NCBI GenBank assembly: GCA_018883285.1
Contig: VEQJ01000027.1
Location: 1 to 9,644 of the forward strand
From: Alphaproteobacteria bacterium
GTDB lineage: Bacteria > Pseudomonadota > Alphaproteobacteria > CAISOG01
Reading direction: 5' to 3'
DNA: 9,644 bases
How positions within the stretch are numbered: position 1 is the stretch's first letter; each line of letters opens with the position of its first letter. The notes below the pieces were generated by a model. It was not told the DNA's origin and made no database searches. It saw only the letters and a list, made by a program, of their open reading frames with translations. The translations under genes and the position numbers were made by a program. Shown piece by piece: positions 1-4,530 of the stretch.

Positions 1-42
1 CGTCAGGATATGGCCATGCAAAACCGCCAACAAAGCTTTCAT
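1..42 (-). CDS. hemE: Probable 5' end of uroporphyrinogen decarboxylase, truncated by the window edge
   Basis: Reading leftwards from an ATG at 42-40, fourteen sense codons give MKALLAVLHGHILT and stay open to the window edge. An in-frame TAA a few codons upstream limits the start to this ATG or the TTG just before it. HemE proteins usually begin with a short segment of the type LLxVLxGxxxxRPPVW, which this fits, but only 14 residues are visible and the diagnostic MRQAGRYLPEY motif would lie outside. Placement adds weight: in Caulobacter and Rickettsia hemE is divergent from the ppsR (RP001) family gene with the chromosomal origin between them. If correct, the enzyme decarboxylates uroporphyrinogen III to coproporphyrinogen III in cytosolic haem synthesis. 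The identification is inference from a short match plus synteny. Confidence 0.5.
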   Translation of the reverse strand, partial: MKALLAVLHGHILT

Positions 43-70
43 CAATTTTTCATCTTAGTACGGTAAAGGT

Positions 71-90
71 TAGATACCATTAGACACCAT
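71..90 (+). repeat. Tandem 10-bp direct repeat (TAGAYACCAT x2)
   Basis: TAGATACCAT at 71-80 is followed directly by TAGACACCAT at 81-90, one mismatch apart. The 10-bp period is close to one helical turn, which would suit a protein binding side by side. It lies between the putative hemE start and the AT-rich element, so it could serve either the origin or the hemE promoter. No known binding motif was recognised. Confidence 0.5.
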
Positions 91-173
91 AGGCAATTCT
101 CACCCGCTTGGCTACCACCCGCAACCCTTTTGTACCCCAGGGCAAAAGGCCATCTGGCTTCCAGAAATTCCCC

Positions 174-201
174 AATATAAGTAATCTTTTTTATAAATTA
201 A
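174..201. other. AT-rich putative DNA unwinding element
   Basis: Twenty-six of 28 bases are A or T, including a run of six T (187-192). It stands out in an otherwise GC-rich chromosome and lies just outside the DnaA-box cluster, as a duplex unwinding element should. Function is inferred from position and composition. Confidence 0.6.
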
Positions 202-232
202 GGTGGTGATGGATAGTAGGGGCAGGGGAAAA

Positions 233-241
233 TGGGGATAA
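233..241 (-). other. DnaA-box-like 9-mer (TTATCCCCA)
   Basis: The plus strand reads TGGGGATAA, the complement of TTATCCCCA, with one mismatch (position 7) to TTATCCACA. It is the box nearest the AT-rich element and is identical, inverted, to the box at 393-401. Confidence 0.55.
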
Positions 242-311
242 GATTTTTTGGCGGGTTATCCCATTTTTTCCCCGCTGCAATTCCTGATGAAAAAAGCGTG
301 ACTAGCCCGTT

Positions 312-320
312 TTTTCCACA
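312..320 (+). other. DnaA box (TTTTCCACA)
   Basis: Exact fit to the relaxed consensus TTWTNCACA. A weaker TTATCC word follows in the same orientation 3 nt downstream (324-332). Confidence 0.65.
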
Positions 321-330
321 GACTTATCCT

Positions 331-342
331 GGCAAGCTTGCC
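331..342. repeat. Perfect 12-bp palindrome GGCAAGCTTGCC
   Basis: A self-complementary 12-mer lies between two DnaA-box-like sites. It could be a dimer binding site or chance; no known operator was recognised. Confidence 0.45.
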
Positions 343-352
343 GTCATCGGTC

Positions 353-361
353 TGTGTATCA
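353..361 (-). other. DnaA-box-like 9-mer (TGATACACA)
   Basis: The plus strand reads TGTGTATCA. The complement TGATACACA differs from TTATNCACA only at position 2, where it has G. As I recall, a G at this position also marks the moderate-affinity G-boxes of the Caulobacter origin. Confidence 0.5.
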
Positions 362-392
362 AATCCAACCCCCCCTGTGGTCAAAATCCCAC

Positions 393-401
393 TTATCCCC
401 A
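393..401 (+). other. DnaA-box-like 9-mer (TTATCCCCA)
   Basis: One mismatch (position 7) to TTATCCACA, and the same word as the inverted box at 233-241. Repeated use of the same variant suggests it is a genuine site type here. Confidence 0.55.
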
Positions 402-425
402 AGGCCAATTTTACCCTGGGATAAC

Positions 426-434
426 CCTGGATAA
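426..434 (-). other. Weak DnaA-box-like 9-mer (TTATCCAGG)
   Basis: The plus strand reads CCTGGATAA, whose complement has the TTATCCA core with two mismatches at the end. A similar word, CTGGGATAA, lies at 416-424, so the pair forms a short tandem. Confidence 0.35.
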
Positions 435-452
435 TTTCGCCTTAGAAAAATC

Positions 453-461
453 TTATCCACA
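453..461 (+). other. Consensus DnaA box (TTATCCACA)
   Basis: Perfect match to the high-affinity DnaA box. It is the rightmost clear box of the cluster, about 115 bp before the ppsR start codon. Confidence 0.75.
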
Positions 462-512
462 GCCTGGCGCGATCGCCCCTATCGCACGGCGTAATAGCAA
501 CCATCATCGCGC

Positions 513-541
513 GATTGGCTTGTATCCGTGTTCAGCCAATC
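513..541. promoter_or_regulatory. Inverted repeat in the ppsR leader
   Basis: GATTGGCT at 513-520 and AGCCAATC at 534-541 are perfectly complementary 8-bp arms separated by 13 nt, ending 34 nt before the ppsR ATG. It could be an operator for a dimeric regulator, an RNA hairpin in the leader, or part of the origin. No convincing -35/-10 pair was found beside it. Confidence 0.45.
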
Positions 542-575
542 TTAAACTGCTGCTTGCTGCAACGGATGCAAACAC

Positions 576-1490
576 ATGATAAACCAGGGGGCTAAGGGCG
601 TGGGCACCATTCATCTAATTTCCGATTCGACGGGCGAAACCGTTAACGCCATGGCCGAAGCCTGCTTGGCGCAATTTCAAAACAATCCCCCGCCCATCAG
701 GGTCTGGCGGTTGGTGCGCACAGCCGAACGGGCAAGCCAAGTGATGGCGCAAGTGGCGTTGGCAGCCGCCCAGGAGCCCAACAGCCTTATCGTCTATTCC
801 ATCGTGATTCCTGAGGTGCAAACGGTGATAGAGGTGCAGGCGGCGATGGCCAACATTCCCACCCATCACGCCCTATCACCGCTTAGCGATTTTCTGGGGC
901 GTCACCTTAATCTGGCGCCACGCCACCCGACGGCGGGCAAGCAACATGCCCTGACGGAGGCTTATTTTATGCGGGTGGCCGCAATCGAATTTGCCCTGAA
1001 ACATGACGATGGATTGGGCGCCGACACCCTGCACCAGGCCGATGTGGTGTTGGTGGGGGTATCGCGCTGCGCCAAAACCCCAACCAGTTTGTATTTGGCC
1101 AATCAGGGGGTAAAGGCGGGCAATGTGCCGATTGTCCCCGGTCTGCCATTGCCGCCGGTGTTGATGGATAACAAGGATTTGTTGGTGGTAGCCTTGACCC
1201 AGGATGCCAACAACCTGCTGACCATTCGTCGCAAACGCCTGGCATTCCTGGGCGGGGTGGAGCAGGATGGTTCCAGCTATGTTGACCCTGTCATGGTGCG
1301 GGAGGAGGTGACCGCCGCCATCCAACTGTATCGGCAACAGGGCTGGCCGATTATCGACAGCGCGCAAAAATCGGTGGAGGAGGTGGCGGCGGAGGTGCAG
1401 GAAATCTTGGCCAGCCGTCCGCCGCGTCCTGTGCCAAAGCCTTCCCCCCCCCATGCTTCCCATTCCTCAACCACGGGGGGCAGGCCATGA
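576..1490 (+). CDS. ppsR: Pyruvate, phosphate dikinase regulatory protein (DUF299 kinase/pyrophosphorylase)
   Basis: This bifunctional cytosolic enzyme family switches PPDK or PEP synthetase off by ADP-dependent threonine phosphorylation and on by phosphate-dependent dephosphorylation, setting the pyruvate/PEP balance. The 304-aa product has the N-terminal ISDSTGET signature (15-22), GKQHALTEAYFMR (121-133), and the nucleotide loop GVSRCAKTPTS (161-171) followed by LYLANQG and NVPIVPG. The usual loop is GVSRTSKT, so C165-A166 is a variant, but the loop Ser, Arg and Lys remain. The core ends near residue 281; a Pro/Ser-rich tail (282-304) is extra and is encoded across a 9-C run. The ATG at 576 has a poor Shine-Dalgarno; an in-frame GTG at 600, with AGGGG 9 nt upstream and giving VGTIHLISDSTGET, is a good alternative start. 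Its stop overlaps the aroE start (ATGA), implying translational coupling; maf, often between them in relatives, is absent. Confidence 0.93.
   Translation: MINQGAKGVGTIHLISDSTGETVNAMAEACLAQFQNNPPPIRVWRLVRTAERASQVMAQVALAAAQEPNSLIVYSIVIPEVQTVIEVQAAMANIPTHHALSPLSDFLGRHLNLAPRHPTAGKQHALTEAYFMRVAAIEFALKHDDGLGADTLHQADVVLVGVSRCAKTPTSLYLANQGVKAGNVPIVPGLPLPPVLMDNKDLLVVALTQDANNLLTIRRKRLAFLGGVEQDGSSYVDPVMVREEVTAAIQLYRQQGWPIIDSAQKSVEEVAAEVQEILASRPPRPVPKPSPPHASHSSTTGGRP
1444..1452 (+). repeat. Homopolymer of nine C in the ppsR tail
   Basis: Nine consecutive C fall within the codons for the Pro-rich C-terminal tail of ppsR, about 35 bp before the coupled aroE start. Slippage here would change the ppsR frame after its catalytic core and move its stop away from the aroE ATG. 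It is also a typical place for a base-count error. Confidence 0.8.
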
Positions 1491-2419
1491 TCCAAACCGG
1501 CTTACTGGCCTGGCCAGCGGGGCACAGCCTGTCGCCCCTTATCCACAATTTCTGGCTGAAACAGGCGGGGATCGCGGGCGACTATCGGGTGCATGCGGTA
1601 CCGCCCCAGGCGCTTAAGCAGCAGATTCAGGAATTGGTGGTGGCGGGTTATCGCGGCTTTAACCTGACCCTGCCGCACAAAACCGCGGTGCTGCCCCTGC
1701 TGACCAGCCTTAGCCCGCTGGCCAGGCACGTTGGCGCGGTCAACACCGTGGTGGTAGGGGCGGATGGCCAGCTGCATGGCGACAACACCGATGTGGCAGG
1801 CTTTGTGACCCCGCTGCGCCAACACTGGAATTTTCGAGGGGATCAACGGGTGGCGCAACAAGGGTTAGCTAATCAGTTAGCTAACCCCTTGGCCGACACC
1901 TTAGCTAAGGTTGGGGTTGGCGGACAAGAAGCCGTGATGCAGGCGGTATTGCTGGGCGCGGGTGGGGCGGCGCGGGCGGTGGTGGCGGGTCTTGCCGAAT
2001 TGGGGGTGGATCAGTTGACTATCGCGGCCAGGCGGCCACAGGCAGTTGCGGAGCTGGCCGAGGCGTTACAGGATCTGCCCCACTGCCCGCGGATTGCCTA
2101 TCTGCCGTGGGGGGAGGGGGTGTTGACCATCCCGCCAACCGATTTGTTGATTAACAGCACGCCGCTGGGCATGGTGGGGCAACCGCCGTTGTTGGTGAAT
2201 TTGGATCAGCTGCCGCCCGCCGCGCTGGTCTATGACCTGGTTTATCGCCCGCGCCAAACCGCCCTGTTGCAGGCGGCGGCTGCCCGTGGCCTGGCCACCC
2301 AGGATGGGTTGGAAATGTTGCTGGCGCAGGCGGCGCCCGCCTTTGCCGCCTGGTACGGGGTGCAGCCAGAAATAACCGACGCTTTGCGAGCCATGGTGCA
2401 TGATGCGGCGCAAGCTTAG
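1487..2419 (+). CDS. aroE: Shikimate dehydrogenase (NADP+)
   Basis: Catalyses reduction of 3-dehydroshikimate to shikimate, the fourth step of chorismate synthesis, in the cytosol. Family signatures are all present: shikimate-binding SLSPLIHN (14-21), NLTLPHK with catalytic Lys65, GAVNT (83-87), GDNTD with Asp102 (98-102), the NADP-binding loop GAGGAAR (157-163), NSTPLGM (223-229), and the C-terminal GLEMLLAQAAPAF (274-286) including the conserved Gln281. At 310 aa it is longer than the usual ~270-280. The excess sits between the two domains (about residues 112-151) and contains the tetrapeptide repeat LANQ-LANP-LADT-LAKV. Because the insert lies in the inter-domain link and all catalytic residues are kept, the enzyme is probably active. 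The start overlaps the ppsR stop as ATGA, and the last 20 bp overlap coaE, so the three genes form one operon. Confidence 0.95.
   Translation: MIQTGLLAWPAGHSLSPLIHNFWLKQAGIAGDYRVHAVPPQALKQQIQELVVAGYRGFNLTLPHKTAVLPLLTSLSPLARHVGAVNTVVVGADGQLHGDNTDVAGFVTPLRQHWNFRGDQRVAQQGLANQLANPLADTLAKVGVGGQEAVMQAVLLGAGGAARAVVAGLAELGVDQLTIAARRPQAVAELAEALQDLPHCPRIAYLPWGEGVLTIPPTDLLINSTPLGMVGQPPLLVNLDQLPPAALVYDLVYRPRQTALLQAAAARGLATQDGLEMLLAQAAPAFAAWYGVQPEITDALRAMVHDAAQA
1859..1891 (+). repeat. Near-perfect hairpin inside aroE
   Basis: The arms GGGTTAGCTAA (1862-1872) and TTAGCTAACCC (1877-1887) are perfect complements around a TCAG loop. CAA (1859-1861) and TTG (1889-1891) extend the stem to 14 bp past one bulged C (1888). 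There is no following T-run, so it is not a standard terminator. The AT-rich stem core is unlike the surrounding coding sequence. Confidence 0.8.
1865..1912 (+). repeat. Four 12-bp in-frame tandem units (Leu-Ala-Asn/Asp/Lys-x) in aroE
   Basis: Units begin at 1865, 1877, 1889 and 1901, each coding for LA followed by N, D or K and one variable residue. Units 1, 2 and 4 begin with the self-complementary octamer TTAGCTAA; unit 3 (TTGGCCGA) has diverged. The repeat lies between the substrate and NADP domains. The 12-bp period preserves reading frame, consistent with slippage expansion or an inserted palindromic element. Confidence 0.75.
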
Positions 2420-3077
2420 GGGGCGGCGGCCAAAGCCGCGCTGGCTGGGTCTGACCGGCGGGATGGCCAGCGGCAAAAGCCTGACCGCCAAATTGTTGCG
2501 CCGCCTGGGGATGCGGGTGCATGACAGCGATGCGGCCGTCCGACGCCTAAGCGCCACCATCGCCCTGCCCGCCATTGCCCAGCTGTGCCCTGAGGCGGTG
2601 TTACCCATACCAGTCAATCCTGCCAATCCCGAAGCCTCCCCAGAGGTCACCCTGACTCAGGCGCGCTTGGATCGCGGGCGGCTGGCGGCGGCGGTGGTGC
2701 GCGACCCCACCCTGCTGCCCGCCTTGGAACGGCTGCTGCACCCGCTGATAGCCGTTGACCGCGCCGCCTGGGCACGGCGTTGGCCGCAACATCGTCAGCG
2801 CTGGTTGGTGATGGAGGTTCCGCTGCTGCTGGAAACGGGGCTGGATCGCCAATGCCAGCGGGTGATGACCATGGTGGCCAGTTCGCATCTGCGGCAACGG
2901 CGGGCGGGGCGGCGCGGCGGGATGGATGCCGCCCGCTGGCAAAAGCTGGTCAGCCGCCAAGCCAGCGATGGTCAACGCCAACGGGGCAGCGATTTTTTGC
3001 TGCCCAGCGGCCTGGGCAAGGCCGTGACCTTTCGCCAATTGCGGCGGGCGCTGATACAGCTTAACAGAAAAAAATAA
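2400..3077 (+). CDS. coaE: Dephospho-CoA kinase
   Basis: Performs the last step of coenzyme A synthesis, ATP-dependent phosphorylation of the 3'-hydroxyl of dephospho-CoA, in the cytosol. The 225-aa product shows the P-loop GGMASGKS (20-27), the substrate-site DSD (42-44), LDR (90-92), the LERLLHP stretch (109-115), VPLLLETG (140-147, in place of the usual D-x-PLLFE), and the lid-like QRRAGRRGGM (166-175). The first ~14 basic residues and a Pro/Ala-rich stretch (70-82) are extra relative to the ~200-aa family norm. The tail is shorter in conserved motifs but recognisable (SDFLLPSGLG). Two adjacent ATGs (2400, 2403) overlap the aroE end by about 20 bp, so a somewhat later start is possible, but no strong Shine-Dalgarno separates them. 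In many alphaproteobacteria dnaQ follows; here a tRNA and an AT-rich gene do. Confidence 0.9.
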   Translation: MMRRKLRGRRPKPRWLGLTGGMASGKSLTAKLLRRLGMRVHDSDAAVRRLSATIALPAIAQLCPEAVLPIPVNPANPEASPEVTLTQARLDRGRLAAAVVRDPTLLPALERLLHPLIAVDRAAWARRWPQHRQRWLVMEVPLLLETGLDRQCQRVMTMVASSHLRQRRAGRRGGMDAARWQKLVSRQASDGQRQRGSDFLLPSGLGKAVTFRQLRRALIQLNRKK

Positions 3078-3085
3078 CAGACCGC

Positions 3086-3115
3086 TTGCCAAGCGGGGCA
3101 TGGGGTCGCTATGGT
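3086..3115 (+). promoter_or_regulatory. Probable sigma70-type promoter of the tRNA-Ala gene
   Basis: TTGCCA (3086-3091) and TATGGT (3110-3115) are spaced by 18 bp and end 10 nt before the mature tRNA start. The -35 region overlaps a small perfect hairpin (CCGCTT 3082-3087 with AAGCGG 3091-3096) that lacks a T-run and so is not a clear coaE terminator. Confidence 0.5.
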
Positions 3116-3125
3116 GTCCGCTTGG

Positions 3126-3201
3126 GGGGGCATAGCTCAGCTGGGAGAGCGCCTGCTTTGCAAGCAGGAGGTCAGCGGTTCGATCCCGCTTGCCTCCACC
3201 A
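3126..3201 (+). tRNA. tRNA-Ala (anticodon TGC)
   Basis: A complete 76-nt cloverleaf with encoded CCA (3199-3201). The acceptor arms are GGGGGCA (3126-3132) and TGCCTCC (3191-3197), with one G-T pair. The anticodon stem CCTGC/GCAGG encloses the loop TTTGCAA, giving anticodon TGC at 3159-3161. The T-arm contains GGTTCGATCC. It decodes GCA and, by wobble, other alanine codons. A run of six T (3204-3209) just downstream may help end transcription. It stands alone rather than in an rRNA spacer, where tRNA-Ala(TGC) is often found, and an AT-rich accessory gene begins 53 bp behind it. No second copy of its 3' end was seen in the window, so there is no direct evidence for a tRNA attachment site. Confidence 0.97.
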
Positions 3202-3254
3202 CCTTTTTTGATGGCGTTCAACACGCACCTGCCTCTGCGCTTTAGCTGGGTTTC

Positions 3255-4190
3255 ATGGAATCAAACAACCTGCTGTTTCACTACACCGATATTGATGCCG
3301 CTATCAGTATTTTGAAATCGGGCGTGCTGTTTTTTTCGCATTACAGCAAAATGAATGATCAAACAGAGTTTAAACATGCAGATCGGTTTATTCTTGAAGC
3401 TATTGAAAAACTCTTTGACGACCTGCTTTGTGGTAAAAACAAAATCTCTAATTTGCCTGACTCTATAGACTATGAAAAATTAAAAAAAGAAGTGGCCAAA
3501 GACTTTCAAGACATATTGTCTGATTTCTTAAAAGAAGAACTTTACATATTTTCCAGCACGCAACATCATGATGATTATGAAAAAGATCATGGATCTTTGG
3601 TTATGTGGCGGGGATATGGTAAAAAAAATGGTTGTTCGATTGTTTTTGACAAAAATCAATTGGAATCAATTTTTAAAACAGGACAAAAACAGAAGAAATA
3701 CGATGTTTTTATATGTAACAAAGTTAAGTATTTACATGAGTATAATACAGAAATAATAAAAAAATCTTTTGGAAAAACATATGCCAATTTCTATAAAAAT
3801 TTACGTATAAATCTTAAAGCAATTTTTGAGGCACATATTGATGGAAAATATGAAGCAAAAAAAGAAGACTACATTCGGCCATTTATTGCAATTAAATCGC
3901 TCCTAAAACATCCTGCTTTTAATTCGGAAAAAGAATATAGAATGGGAGTTTTCACAAATATCGACAGCAACGATGATGGAAGTTTAATCAAAGTAGAAGG
4001 AGGCTTGATCAAAGCAGAAGATGGCATTATCAAACTGCCCATCGCTGAGCAGGGTTTTCCGATCAAAAAAATCATTGTTTCGCCGATCGGGAATCAAGAA
4101 GGCAACTTTAAGAAACTGGTATCATTTATCCAATCCGACCCTAGGTATCATGGGATTGAGGTCACAAAATCCGCCATCCCACATATATAG
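3255..4190 (+). CDS. DUF2971 family protein, AT-rich accessory gene
   Basis: The 311-aa product matches the DUF2971 pattern: N-terminal LFHYTDIDAAISILKSG (7-23) then VLFFSHYSKMND, a middle block ending in SLVMWRGYGKKNGCSIVF (about 114-131), a late EKEYRMGVF segment, and C-terminal IKKIIVSP. The molecular function of the family is not established. Its Tyr/His-rich N-terminus loosely recalls ADP-ribosyltransferase-like folds, which is speculation. Members are scattered, often in accessory or defence regions. There is no signal peptide or clear membrane segment, so it is probably cytosolic. Many AAA, TTT and ATA codons contrast with the GC-rich flanking genes, indicating recent acquisition. Residues 244-257 are a tandem heptad (LIKVEGG-LIKAEDG). 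The start has only a weak Shine-Dalgarno and no clear promoter; read-through from the tRNA promoter is possible. Confidence 0.8.
   Translation: MESNNLLFHYTDIDAAISILKSGVLFFSHYSKMNDQTEFKHADRFILEAIEKLFDDLLCGKNKISNLPDSIDYEKLKKEVAKDFQDILSDFLKEELYIFSSTQHHDDYEKDHGSLVMWRGYGKKNGCSIVFDKNQLESIFKTGQKQKKYDVFICNKVKYLHEYNTEIIKKSFGKTYANFYKNLRINLKAIFEAHIDGKYEAKKEDYIRPFIAIKSLLKHPAFNSEKEYRMGVFTNIDSNDDGSLIKVEGGLIKAEDGIIKLPIAEQGFPIKKIIVSPIGNQEGNFKKLVSFIQSDPRYHGIEVTKSAIPHI
3984..4025 (+). repeat. Tandem 21-bp in-frame repeat in the DUF2971 gene
   Basis: Units 3984-4004 (LIKVEGG) and 4005-4025 (LIKAEDG) are near-copies, followed by a partial third beginning IIK at 4026. The 21-bp period keeps the reading frame. 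Confidence 0.65.
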
Positions 4191-4530
4191 CCACCATGGT
4201 CAAGCCCTTAAGGCATCAGGGCATCAAAATCGGGGATTTCGCGTTTCAAAAATTCCTCAAACAACGGCACGGTAAAGGCGGTGTTGCCATGGGCTGATGC
4301 GCTAGGGTGGGGCTGATGCCCGCCATGCCCACCACCATTGAGGGGTGCGGCAATTTCGCAAGCGCAAAACGGCTTGGTCGCCGCGGGCGGGATTCCCCTT
4401 GTCGATGGCGCGGGCTTGTGACATCAGTAGCGCTTAACGGGCGTTGATGCAGGGCAGCTGTTGCCTTTTGCGAAAGGACTAAGCCCCAAACCACCTGTTA
4501 CCCCCCACAAAAACCTGAAGGAGACAATGA
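4191..4530. other. Intergenic region between the DUF2971 gene and ald
   Basis: No intact gene is seen here. Composition returns to GC-rich soon after the DUF2971 stop. The left half holds a possible minus-strand gene remnant (4208-4423). A short inverted repeat, CCTTT/AAAGG around TGCG (4464-4477), lies 54 bp before the ald start and may be structural or regulatory. The right edge carries a strong Shine-Dalgarno, AAGGAG at 4518-4523, for ald. No convincing -35/-10 pair and no operator of an Lrp-type regulator could be identified by eye. Confidence 0.5.
4208..4423 (-). pseudogene. Possible decayed 3' end of an unrecognised minus-strand gene
   Basis: A minus-strand frame is open from an upstream TGA (4426-4424) to a TAA (4210-4208), about 71 codons, without a plausible start. 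Its last ~25 residues (ending FLKREIPDFDALMP) look protein-like in amphipathic pattern, and its codons resemble the GC-rich core. The earlier part (Gly/His/Pro-rich) looks like degraded or out-of-frame sequence. I do not recognise the family. It may be the scar of a core gene disrupted near the DUF2971 insertion, or a chance open frame. Confidence 0.25.

Larger units (their letters stand above)
43..575. other. oriC: Putative chromosomal replication origin (oriC)
   Basis: This 533-bp stretch has no credible gene. It contains a 28-bp stretch with only two G/C bases (174-201), followed within 31 bp by a cluster of DnaA-box-like 9-mers in both orientations spanning 233-461. One is a perfect TTATCCACA (453-461) and one is TTTTCCACA (312-320, fits TTWTNCACA); others carry one or two mismatches. 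Weaker TTATCC-type words occur at 256-264, 324-332 and 416-424, and TGTGGTCAA at 376-384. The purine-rich link 202-232 contains GATGGATAGTAGG, which vaguely recalls a DnaA-trio. The flanks, probable hemE on the left and ppsR on the right, match the known origin neighbourhood in Caulobacter and Rickettsia. I saw no GANTC or TTAA-N7-TTAA (CtrA) site in the non-coding part, so control may differ from Caulobacter. Exact borders are inferred. Confidence 0.75.

Noticed and set aside
469..476. GCGATCGC octamer, the cyanobacterial HIP1 word
   Set aside because: I noticed only this copy, and gene order is alphaproteobacterial, so it is a chance GC-rich palindrome.
232..579. A 115-codon plus-strand open frame before ppsR
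   Set aside because: It runs across the DnaA-box cluster, reads as low-quality Pro/Asn-rich sequence with no recognisable motif, and overlaps the ppsR start. It is better explained as stop-poor origin DNA.
876..1463. Long minus-strand open frame antisense to ppsR
   Set aside because: It is a mirror of the GC-rich ppsR codons; its translation is His/Gln/Arg-rich with no domain, while the plus strand encodes a clear family.
2066..3224. Long minus-strand open frames opposite aroE, coaE and the tRNA
   Set aside because: They are antisense shadows with biased composition, and one reads through the tRNA gene.
4246..4494. 82-codon minus-strand open frame in the gap before ald
   Set aside because: No recognisable protein character; it covers the likely ald leader and overlaps, in a different frame, the more protein-like end at 4208-4283.
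3126..4530. A tRNA attachment-site pair bounding the DUF2971 gene
   Set aside because: No repeat of the tRNA 3' end was found downstream; only very short CCACCA-like matches occur, which are not evidence.
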